A stretch of DNA of 64,000 bases from Zantedeschia hybrid cultivar (taxonomy: Eukaryota > Streptophyta > Magnoliopsida > Alismatales > Araceae), in the NCBI GenBank assembly GCA_030544215.1, contig JARZZO010000001.1, positions 38,343,670-38,407,669 of the forward strand. Direction: 5' to 3'. Made by a program: the position numbers and the translations under genes. The stretch's first letter is position 1. Each line of letters begins with the position of its first letter. Positions 55,143 to 64,000 of this stretch are shown here, one piece after another. The notes below the pieces were generated by a model. That model saw only the letters and a program-made list of their open reading frames with translations, did no database searches and was not told the DNA's origin.

Positions 55143-55154
55143 TGGTATCAGAGC
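55143..55154 (+). other. Primer binding site, Met-tRNA type (ChrD)
   Basis: TGGTATCAGAGC two bases after the LTR end at 55140. Confidence 0.88.
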
Positions 55155-55297
55155 ATACGGTCTGGCAAATAAATAAATAACTAGGTTAAATATCATAAAT
55201 TCGGCAAATAAATACATTATCCCGTACAGGCGCGACGGTGGTATAGGCTTTAGGACTCTAATTAGAACTTTTTGATTTTGTAATTGTAGGCGAGTAG

Positions 55298-55652
55298 ATG
55301 GCTCCCAGAAGGAGGATGCCAGTTATTCGAGAGCAGGGAGACGTCCCTAGTGGGTCCAAGGCCGGGAGGCCGAGTGTAGAGCAGTTATGGAGGCCATGAT
55401 GGATACTATGGCTCGGTACCAAACTCGAGACCCCAGTGAGAGTTCCAGTGCGCGGGGAGGGTCCACGGCTACACTTGAAAGGTTTCTGAAGCTGAGGCCA
55501 CCTCACTTCACCGGTCGTCCCGACCCTGACGAGGCCATTCACTGGCTTAGAGAGATAGAGAAGACTTTTGATACCATGGACTGTGCTGCAGTAGAGCGTA
55601 CCCCGTTGGCTACCTTCATGCTGAAGGACTAGCCTATGACTGGTGGACCACC
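55298..55652 (+). pseudogene. gag: ChrD gag, N-terminal part with frameshifts
   Basis: It starts MAPRRRMPVIREQGDVPSG at 55298. A one-base deletion near 55386 relative to ChrB changes frame; reading resumes as EAMMDTMARYQTRDPSESS and continues into the gag domain (RFLKLRPPHFTGRPDPDEA). A second indel near 55628, with a TAG, shifts the frame back. The upstream AATTGTAGGCGAG (55283-55295) is conserved in ChrB and resembles a splice acceptor. Confidence 0.83.
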
Positions 55653-57833
55653 TTGAAGGGTTTGTCCTACGAGGACAGGATTCTTAGGGAAATTCCATGG
55701 GAGACATTTGTTAAGGAGTTCAATGCACAGTATTTCCCTAGACACGTCCAGAGGGCCAAGGAGAGGGAGTTCATGGATCTGACGCAGGGGAGTATGACGG
55801 TACTTGAGTACCAGGCGAAGTTTGTTTCGCTGGGTCGGTTTGTACCTTTCATATCTGGGGACGAGGAGCGTCGTACTGAGAGGTTCGTGGACGGACTGAG
55901 GCTCAGTCTGAGGAACTTCGTGGCGTCTCACTGTTGCACGGATCTGGCTTCTGCGGTTAGATGTGCGGCAGTGGTGGAGGCTCAACAGAGCCAATCGGCC
56001 CAGGAGAGAGGACTGGCTGCTCAGAGCCCAGTTCGTGGCAGGGGTAAGGCAGCAGCAGCAGCCCCTTCATCCGGATCGGGATCGTCGTCACTCGGCTCCC
56101 GATTCAGGAGATTCTTCAGGGGTGGTGGCAGCAGTAGTGGCAGTAGCAGCAACAATAGGCCCGGGCAGGGTCAGCGGAGTCAGTCTGTATCCAGTGCACC
56201 GCAGGGGCCGGCTCAGAGGCTTCCGGCAGTCTGTCAGCACTGTGGGGGTGCCCATGGTGGGACTCAGTGTCCCACTCTCCCCAGGAGGTGTTTCACTTGC
56301 GGCCAGCAGGGCCACTTGGCGAGGCAGTGCCCACAGGGGCATGGTCAGGGACATGGTTCAGGTGAGCAGAAGAAGCCGAGGACCCAGGGGAGAGTGCTAG
56401 CTATCACCAGGAGGGAGGCTCGCGCGTCCAGCTTGGTGGAAGGTACACTTTCTGTCCTTGGGAACTCTGCACACGTATTGATTGATTCGAGTGCTTCGCA
56501 TTCTTTTATTTCCGAGCAGTTCCTAGATATCCTTTCTGCACCCGTTGATGAGTTATCTGATGGTTTGATGGTGGAGGTTCCTTCTGGAGACTTTATGATA
56601 TCTTATAATTGCATGAGGGATGTTCCCTTGACCATCGAGGGTCATGTGCTACCTGCCCAGTTAGTTGTTCTTGCCATTCGTGACTTTGATATTATCCTGG
56701 GCATGGATTGGTTGGAAGCCTTTTATGCGGAGGTGGACTGCCACAGGAAGAGGGTGCGATTCTCCATTCCGGACATCCCGACCTTCTTCTTCCAAGGTAT
56801 TAGGCTTTCTTCCCGAGGTATTTTTATTTATGCCTTTAAGGTGCGGAGGTTGCTTGCTGGTGGTTGTGAGGCTTTCCTTGCCTCTGTTGTTATCTCTGAT
56901 GTCCGGGTTAGTCTCAGCCCTGGGGAGGTACCTGTTGTTTGTGAGTTCATAGATGTTTTTCCTGAGGATCTGCCTGGCCTTCCTCCTCAGCGAGAGGTCG
57001 AATTTACCATCGAGCTTGCACCAGGTACGGCGCCCTTGTCTAAGGCCCCGTATCGGATGGCGCCGGCCGAACTCGCTGAGTTGAAGGTGCAGTTGCAGGA
57101 GCTGCTGAATAAGGGTTTCATTCGTCCCAGTACATCTCCTTGGGGTGCTCCAGTTTTGTTTGTTAGAAAGAAAGATGGTTCTCTAAGGTTGTGCATTGAT
57201 TATAGGCAGCTGAACCAGGTAACGATAAAGAATAAGTACCCACTTCCAAGAATTGATGATTTGATGGATCAGCTGCAGTCCGCGAAAGTATTTTCCAAGA
57301 TCGACTTGAGAACCGGATATTATCAGATGAGGATCCGAGATGTTGATGTTAGCAAGACGGCTTTCAGAACTCGGTATGGGCATTATGAGTTTTTGGTTAT
57401 GCCCTTTGGCTTGACCAATGCTCCGGCGGTCTTTATGGAGCTGATGAACCGAGTCTTCAGGACTTACCTGGATCAGTTTGTGGTTGTGTTTATTGATGAT
57501 ATTATGATCTATTCTTCTTCTGAGGAAGAGCATGCCACCCATCTTCGGGCAGTATTGCAGGTCCTGAGGAAGCACCGACTTTATGCCAAGTTTAGCAAGT
57601 GTGAGTTTTGGCTAGACGAGGTGCATTTCCTTGGGCACGTTATTTCTGGCAATGGTATCGCAGTGGACCCAGCCAAGATCGAGGCGGTGATGGATTGGAG
57701 CAGGCCGACTTCAGTGACTGAGATCAGGAGCTTTCTGGGGCTTGCTGGTTATTATAGGCGGTTTGTTCAGGGATTTTCTTCGATAGCAGCTCCCTTGTCG
57801 AAGTTGACTCGAAAGGGAGTTCGCTTTGTGTGA
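55653..57833 (+). pseudogene. pol: ChrD gag end, protease and reverse transcriptase
   Basis: A 726-codon frame. Residues 1-110 complete the gag domain. Two zinc knuckles follow, CQHCGGAHGGTQC and CFTCGQQGHLARQC (residues 213-226). The protease active site is DSSAS at about 278, where DSGAS is expected, so the catalytic Gly is lost. RT has PLSKAPYRMAPAELAELK, LCIDYRQLNQVTIKNKYPLP and catalytic FIDD at 613-616. The frame ends at TGA 57831-57833, where ChrB has TGG (Trp) in FVWTEE. Confidence 0.92.
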
Positions 57834-58184
57834 ACCGAGGATTGCGAGCAGAGTTTTATTGAGTTAAAGACCCGCCTCACGTCAGCCCCTGTGCTGGTGC
57901 TTCCATCTGGATCCGGTGGATTTGTAGTTTACTCTGATGCGTCCCGTCGACGTTTGGGCGCAGTTCTAATGCAGCATGGCAGGGTAGTGGCTTATGCTTC
58001 TCGTCAACTGAAGAAGCATGAAGAAAACTATCCTACTCATGATTTGGAGCTGGCGGCTGTGGTATTTGCACTCAAGATCTGGAGACATTATTTATATGGG
58101 GAGAAATTCCAGGTTTTCACAGATCACAAGAGTTTGAAATATGTGTTCACTTAGAGGGATCTGAATTTAAGGCAGCGAAGGTGG
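57834..58184 (+). pseudogene. pol: ChrD RNase H
   Basis: Same frame as RT. It contains VVYSDASRRRLGAVLMQ, ELAAVVFALKIWRHYL and VFTDHKSLKYVF, so the catalytic Asp/Glu/Asp are present. A TAG at 58152-58154 replaces the CAG found in ChrB. VADALSRK, the last catalytic Asp, lies in the next segment. Confidence 0.88.
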
Positions 58185-59405
58185 ATGGAGTTCATTAAAG
58201 ATTATGACTTTGACCTTTCTTATCATCCGGGCAAGGCGAATGTAGTGGCAGACGCTTTGAGTCGGAAGACGGTCATGTCATACCTTATGATTCAGGAGTG
58301 GAAATTGTTTGAGCAGGTGGTGGAATCTTCCTTTAGGGTTCCACGTGAAGATGACAGAGCCGTGCTGGTCAGTTTGACTGTGAGACCAGCTGTGTATCAT
58401 GCGGTAATTGAGGCTCAGAGGGCAGATGTTGAGTTACCACAGATCCTCCAGAGGTCAGAGGTGGAGTTATGGGACGACGGTACTGTCAGATTCAGAGGTA
58501 GGCTTTATGTTCCAACTGAGGAGGACGTGCGCAGATGTGTTCTTGATGAGGCGCACCGTTCGAGATATGCAGTACTTCCTGGAACAACAAAGATGTACCA
58601 TTGTTTGAGGAGGCACTTCTGGTGGCCCGGTATGAAGAAAGATGTGGCTGAATATGTGGCTAGATGCATGACTTGTCAGCAGGTTAAAGCCGAGCATCAG
58701 AGACCTGGTGGATTGCTACAGCCCTTGCCGATTCCAGAGTGGAAATGGGAGCATGTGACGATGGACTTCGTGATGGGATTGCCTACATCCCCCAGCAGGA
58801 GAGATGGCATCTTGGTCATCGTTGATCGGCTGACCAAGTCGGCACATTTCCTAGCTATTAGGAAGGACTGGTCAGTCGGCAAGCTGGCAAAGTTGTTTGT
58901 AGACCGGATCATCTCTCTGCACGGGGTACCTTTGTCTATTGTATCAGATCGAGATCCAAGGTTTATTTACAGATTTTGGAAGAGCTTTCAGCAGGCATTA
59001 GGCACTCAGTTGGCTTTCAGCTCAGCCTACCATCCCGAGACTGACGGGCAGTCGGAGAGGACTATTCAGACCTTGGAGGATATGCTCAGAGCTTGTTGTC
59101 TAGATTGGGGAGGTTCCTGGGAACAATATTTGTCCACTGTAGAATTTGCCTATAACAACAGTTACCATTCTAGTATCGGCATGGCGCCTTACGAGGCTTT
59201 GTACGGGCGACCGTGCCGATCTCCAGTATGTTGGTCCGAGATCGGTGAAAGGCAGATAGCGGGACCCGAGTTAGTACAGCAGTGTGCTGAGATTGCCAGG
59301 TTAGTTCGGCAAAGGTTGACCGCAGCGCAGAGTAGGCAGAAGAGTTATGCTAACATCCGACGGAGACCGCTTGAGTTTGAAGTTGGGGACCACGTGTTTC
59401 TCTGA
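58185..59405 (+). pseudogene. pol: ChrD integrase
   Basis: It finishes RNase H (VVADALSRK) and continues through the integrase. The zinc finger reads HRSRYAVLPGTTKM...CMTCQQVK: the second His, present in ChrB (AVHSRTTKM), is Leu here. The catalytic triad is intact at Asp194, Asp255 and Glu291, with 35 residues between the last two. The frame stops at TGA 59403-59405, where ChrB has CGA (Arg), a CG-to-TG change. Confidence 0.92.
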
Positions 59406-59831
59406 GTCTCACCCTCCAAGGGTATGATGAGATTCGGGAAGCGAGGCAAGCTGAGTCCGCGATATATTGGGCCTTTTTCCATCCTTGCTCGGATTGGGGA
59501 AACCGCGTATCAGCTGGCCTTGCCGCCTAGTCTTGCAGGGGTGCACGATGTGTTCCATGTGTCCTTGCTGAGAAAGTATGTTCAGGATCCGTCCCATGTG
59601 TTGGATTTTTCAGAGTTGGAGGTCGCTGAGGACCTGTCCTTTCCAGAATATCCTGTCCGTATTGAGGATCGCAGAGAACAGGTCCTGCGGAACAAGATTG
59701 TACCGCTGGTCAAGGTGATTTGGCAGTAGCGCTCCGGGGGTGAGGCAACCTGGGAGCAAGAGGATGAGATGCGGGAGCAGTTCCCTTACCTCTTTCGTAA
59801 GTTTCCTTGTAAACTTGTATCCCGGTTTTGA
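59406..59831 (+). pseudogene. pol: ChrD integrase C-terminus and chromodomain
   Basis: Same frame. It contains GKLSPRYIGPFSILARIGE, LPPSLAGVHDVFHVSLLRKY and the chromodomain-like IEDRREQVLRNKIVPLVKVIW...WEQEDEMREQFPYLF. A TAG at 59727-59729 falls where ChrB has CAT. The chromodomain of chromoviruses directs integration by binding histone marks; that is family knowledge, not shown here. It ends at TGA 59829-59831. Confidence 0.86.
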
Positions 59832-59869
59832 CCTTGTTAATGCTAACAGTCAATTTCGAGGGCGAAATT

Positions 59870-59887
59870 CTTTTAAGGGGGGGAGAT
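59870..59887 (+). other. Polypurine tract of ChrD
   Basis: TTTTAAGGGGGGGAGAT, directly before TGTAAGG at 59888. Confidence 0.88.
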
Positions 59888-62229
59888 TGTAAGGATCGTG
59901 ACCTTCGGATCCGGTTTTCGAGTCGGACCCTGTAGTTCTAGTCCTTGTGAGGGGCGACGGTTCTGCGTCAATTCGCGTCAGGACCTCGAGACGCGTTTTG
60001 AACGGCGTTCACCGTGGCAGATGCGTTTCAGGTTCTGCCATGTGGCTGCCACGTGGTCTGGCTTCGGGCCGCGAGAGTACGGCCCTGTCGTATCGTCTGA
60101 ACGGCGTCTACGTGGGACGACGCCTTTCAGACTGCGACTCTGGGTGTGTCAGCGTACGGCCCTGACATGTCGTCTGAACGGCGTCTACCTTGAACGACGC
60201 GTTTCAGAGTCTTGTCAGAGCAGCCGTCACATCAACTGATTGGCGTCCGTGGATGTCGACGCGTTTTAGCCAGTCTCTGGTTAACCCCGCGAGCCCTCCT
60301 TCTTTCCCTCATTTTCTCCTCTCTTCCTCTCTTTCCCTTCCGACGAACTCGGCGGCGATCCCCTCCTCCTCCCTCTTTCCCTCCCACCATTTCATCTCTC
60401 CCTTCACTCCATCCTCTACCTAGCTCCTACCATTACCACCTCCACTGCGGCATTCTACTCTCCGGACGGCGGCCGACGTCACGGTGGAGCAAGGACGACC
60501 ACGGCGGTACCGGCGGCGGCGTGGGGCTAGTCGGGTGGACGGCTTGAAGCTCGGAGGCGTTCAAGTATCCGGTAGGGTGACGGTTCCCATAGCATCGTGT
60601 TTAAATCATGTTTTTCCCCGTCTATGCATGTTGTGGACCTTTGGTTTTGGGGGGTATAATGAGCATGTTTAGGAGTTCTTTTGATGACATGGGGGATTTC
60701 TATGAATGTGTTGCCTATGGATAGTATTGCTCCTCTTTTTCCCTCCGTTTTTGGTTGATTTTGGGGTTGTTTGGGGTTGGAAAGGGAGCCCTCGGGCTCA
60801 GGTGACTCTGGTTCCTGGGGTTGAAACACGTCGTGCATGGACGACGCCTTTTTGAAGGGCGTCGGGCCATCACGACGCCTTTTAGACAGGAATCGCCTGA
60901 CAGAGAGTCTGCCAGTTCGGGGATTCTGGGACTAAAAGACGTCATGGGTGAACGACGCATTTTCGAATGGCGTCGGTTAGCCATGACGCCTTTTAAGGCA
61001 GAAATCCCCTGAGTAAGGGCCTTGGAATTTCCGGATTTCTGTGTTGAATGGCGTCTGAGGATGTCGATGCCTTTTAAAAGGCGACCACTGGTGTCGACGC
61101 CTTTTAAGGCCTGATTCTGAAGACTGTTTTACTTGAACCTGTACATGGAGCTTGAATGGCGTCGGCCTTGGGCGACGCGATTCAAGACAGAACCTCACTA
61201 ATTCATGCCAGTAAAACGTGTTCATACTGTTAGATAGATGGTTAGTGCATGTTTTAGTGTACCCGATAGAGATGGATTCTTCATGATCGGGTGGTTCTAT
61301 ATGTGTGTTATGCGATCGCGGACTTTTCACGTGACCGGATCGCACTGTGCTGGGTTTTGAGTTACTGTGGACCTAGAGTGACATTCTAGCACTTTATCAC
61401 CCTGTGCTGGTGGGGGCGTGAGCACAGCGCCGGTGGGGGCGTGGGCGGGGTGACGCCTAGTGAGAGAGGGTCACCTGGTGAACCCCGGGGTCAGCTAGTA
61501 CCGGTGTCGGAGTGGTACATTCGGAGAGTCACTCATGTTGAGGGAAGGAGTAGCCACCTGAGCCAGTTGGGCCGGAGTAGCGAGTGTGTTATCCGAGGGG
61601 CTACTGCTTGGTCTCAGCAGGTCGAGGTTTTTCCCACCGTTGTTTGTGCGGTTGGCGAGTTCTATCGAGACGACAGTTGTGGATTCTCTAATCGACTGGT
61701 TCAAAATGTGCATGTTTATTATCTTTCGATTGTATGTATTCTCACGTAAAGAATGAGGAATTGTACCTACCACGGCACTTGTTACTTTACCGTTAGCTGT
61801 ACTTTACACTTGTGGGTGTGTGCATGGGCAGTGGGGATCGAAGGATCCCTACTGAGTCTTGTCTTTGAGACTCAACCTCTACGGTTTTCAGGTGAGGACT
61901 CTCAGCAGACCTAGCGAGGAGAGTGCGGCCGTGAGTTGAGCACCGTCAGCAGTTGTTCCGGGGTATGCCCCGACGTAGTTGTTCTTTTATTTTTGGCATG
62001 TACATTTAATTATTTCTTTTCTGTTGGAATATGTAATTATTTGCTGTATCGAGTCGCATTGTAATAATTTTAATTCCTGCACTGTCATTTCAATTCAATG
62101 CGATGTGAATGTTTAGCTTAGTTTATTATTTATTTCCCAGACTTACTAGATCCTGGTTTGTTTCCAAATTAATGATTCGGCACCCATTTTATAATCGGAT
62201 CCCCGGTTATTGGGTGGCGGGTCGTTACA
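59888..62229 (+). mobile_element. ChrD 3' LTR
   Basis: It matches the 5' LTR throughout, with an extra 11 bp near 60040-60050 and a 6-bp deletion near 60440, plus point differences. All repeat modules of the 5' copy recur. It is followed by TACAT at 62230-62234. Confidence 0.93.
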
Positions 62230-62647
62230 TACATAAATATGAAAAAGGGTATATTCATAAATATTTAAAAATTATAAATGCAATTATGAAAAGTTTATGT
62301 CTTATGATGCAATAGCTGATTTTTATAGGGTCTTAAGCGAAATTTTTAAAGTTTCTAGATATGTCCTCAAATCGCTAAAAAAGGGTTAAATTCAGTGAAG
62401 AAATGTTGAATGAGGGTATATAGTTAATTATAGAAAAATATAGAGACTAAAATGTAAAAAGTATAGATTATTGGTAAAGGATAAGGATACAAATAAGCAT
62501 ACTGATATGGTAAAGGATAAGAAAATTGGTAAAGTTTCTTAGCTCCTAAGAAACCCCCCATGCCACCTCACCAGCCACATGTTATAATCTAAGTTATCCT
62601 TATCCAAAAAGGGACACATGTTCCCATTTCGAGCCTTGCCCACCTCT

Positions 62648-62655
62648 TTAAATAG
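62648..62655 (+). promoter_or_regulatory. TATA-like box of ChrE LTR
   Basis: TTTAAATA followed about 55 bp later by a GA-rich leader. Single-copy evidence only. Confidence 0.4.
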
Positions 62656-62706
62656 GAGGGAGGGGGTTGCCTCCCATTCCATCCACATCCTCCTTCTCCA
62701 CGCCAA

Positions 62707-62790
62707 GGTGAGAGAGAGAGAGAGAGAGAAAGAGAGAAAGAGAGGAATAGAGGAAGAGAGAACAAGAGAAAAAGAGAGAGATTGAGAACG
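62707..62790. repeat. GA-rich simple repeat
   Basis: (GA)n with GAAA interruptions downstream of the TATA-like box of the ChrE LTR. The Ser/Leu-rich minus-strand open frames here are artefacts. Confidence 0.85.
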
Positions 62791-63127
62791 AGACCGGGAG
62801 TTGCTCGCGAGGTTCTTCGTACGTATAAGAGGAGGAGGAGGAGGTTCCTACTGTGCCCAAGTGAGTTTCTGGTTAAAGGCGCTAGTTTCAAAATATCCTA
62901 CAAATGTAAGTATATGCTACTAAGCCAACATGCTGTCAAAATGATGTAAGAGCCTATATGAACACCCAACCCATGTCCATACCCCGTTCTATATGCCTTC
63001 TATGTTTAAAATCGAACATGATTATGGGTAGTGCCACATTAGAAGTCCATGCGTCTGAGTCATACAAGCATCCTTAGGAGGCGGACATTAAGTTAAAAGA
63101 TGCATGAAACCCAAGGCAAACGAGTAA

Positions 63128-64000
63128 TGTAACGACCCGTCACCCTATAATCGGGGATCCGATTACTAAATGGGCACCAAATCATTAAATGTGGAGCCAA
63201 ACCAGGATCTCAATAAGTCTGGGAAATAAATGATAAACTAAGCTAAACATTCACATCGCATCGAATTATAAAGGAAGTACAAGAATTAAAAGTTATTACA
63301 ATTCGACTCGACTCAGCAAATAATTACATACTCCAACTGAAAAAAAAAAATTAAGCGTACAAGCCAGAAAATAAAATAACAACTACGTCGGGGCATACCC
63401 CGGAACAACGGCTGCTGGCGTGCAACCCAAGGCGACACTCTCCTCGCTACGCCTGCCTGGAACCCTCACCTGAAAACCGCAGGAGGGTGAGTCTCATCGA
63501 AAAAGACTCAGTAGGGATCATTCGATCCCCACCACCCACTCACGCACCCACAAGCACAACAACATGAATATAGACAGTTTAAATGAATAAAGCAGTAAAC
63601 ATAACTCTGAAACCACTCCACCATAGAGTACACAACCAGCGTCTTGGCTATACACACGAGTCACACGGCCGAACGCGAGAAAAACACCGACCCACTGAGA
63701 CCAAACAGCAACCCCTTCGGATAGTGCACTGGCTACTCCGGCCTTACCTGGCTCAAAGTGGTTCTGCTTCCCCCAGCACGAGTGACACTCCGAATGTACC
63801 ACTCCCACACCGGTACTAGCTATACCCCGGGGTACACCAGGTGACCCTCTCTCTATGCGTCACCCCACCACTCCCACACCGGCGCCGTGTCACTCCCACA
63901 CTGACACGGGGTGCCTAAGTGCTAACGATTGTCACTCTAGGCCCACGATCGCACAAAATGCAACACGGTGCTATCCGATCACATAGAAATCATCGTCCTC
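63128..64000 (-). mobile_element. ChrF: chromovirus LTR, cut by window end
   Basis: It starts TGTAACGACCCGTCACC, which on the minus strand is the GGGTCGTTACA end shared by ChrB, ChrC and ChrD. Along 63128-63540 it is the reverse complement of the ChrB LTR end, including the multi-hairpin module at 63388-63529. The flanking AGTAA (63123-63127) would be its target duplication. Whether it is a solo LTR or part of a full element cannot be told. Confidence 0.85.
63388..63529 (-). other. Conserved multi-hairpin module, ChrF LTR
   Basis: On the minus strand: GGGATC-GAAT-GATCCC, TGAGTC...GACTCA, CTCACC/GGTGAG and CGGGGTATGCCCCG, all stems perfect. Confidence 0.7.

Larger units (their letters stand above)
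52804..62229 (+). mobile_element. ChrD: Tekay/Del-like chromovirus, nearly complete
   Basis: A 9426-bp element with LTRs (2337 and 2342 bp), Met-tRNA primer site, gag, protease, RT, RNase H, integrase with chromodomain, and polypurine tract, flanked by TACAT. LTR differences include an 11-bp and a 6-bp length change. Coding is broken by two frameshifts in gag and four nonsense codons in pol, so this copy is dead, although pol has no frameshift. Confidence 0.93.
62235..63127 (+). mobile_element. ChrE 3' LTR, continuation
   Basis: It resumes the ChrE LTR after the ChrD target duplication. AT-rich to 62640, then a TATA-like TTTAAATA (62648-62655), and a GA-rich leader (62707-62790). It does not carry GGCGTC/GACGCC modules. 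It is interrupted at 63127 by ChrF, and its true end is outside the window. Confidence 0.68.

Overview
The window looks like the repeat-packed intergenic part of a flowering-plant genome. I see no host gene, tRNA gene or rRNA gene. Essentially all 64 kb is explained by nested LTR retrotransposons. The plant assignment rests on the lineages present: Ty3/gypsy Tat/Ogre-type elements with a second archaeal-type RNase H, an Athila-type element with the Asp-tRNA primer site, chromodomain-bearing Tekay/Del-like chromoviruses, and Ty1/copia elements primed by initiator Met-tRNA. Species cannot be told from this sequence.

Left block (1-25766). A copia LTR (CopA, 226-1800, minus) sits in the 3' LTR of a minus-strand Tat element, TatN (1801-23446). 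TatN carries only gag, protease and G-patch (20685 down to 17695), with no recognisable reverse transcriptase or integrase. Its 5' LTR/leader region (about 20690-23446) holds two arrays of hairpin-forming minisatellites. A plus-strand Tat/Ogre-like element, TatI (3030-16102, target duplication GGGTC), lies inside TatN. It has gag, protease, G-patch, RT, RNase H, archaeal-type RNase H and integrase with all visible catalytic residues kept, but in-frame stops and two frame changes. TatN itself sits in the leader of an Athila-type element whose primer site (23751-23768) and LTR follow.

Middle block (25767-51087). A decayed plus-strand chromovirus, ChrB (25767-49840), has a truncated 5' LTR and a broken gag-pol. 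Its RT is split by ChrC (28386-35458, minus, target duplication GATTG), a young gag-only element with two 2759-bp LTRs. Its 3' LTR is split by CopB (38961-49035, minus, target duplication TGGGA), a non-autonomous copia derivative whose 5' LTR carries an extra tandem copy of what appears to be R-U5. ChrB abuts an LTR remnant, ChrG (49841-51087, minus).

Right block (51088-64000). An old plus-strand chromovirus fragment, ChrE (pol 51088-52708, 3' LTR from 52709), is interrupted by ChrD (52804-62229, plus, target duplication TACAT), the most complete chromovirus here. Its LTR is interrupted again by ChrF (63128 to beyond the window, minus).

The most notable signals are not genes. One is a palindromic GGCGTC...GACGCC module repeated in the LTRs of two unrelated lineages (Tat and chromovirus). 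Another is a conserved multi-hairpin module, with one compensatory base-pair change, near the 3' end of every chromovirus LTR that reaches that far. The third is the pair of hairpin minisatellite arrays in TatN. Most coding breaks fit cytosine deamination at CAG or CG, as expected of methylated, silenced elements. Divisions into U3, R and U5, and the insertion order, are inferences from the nesting.
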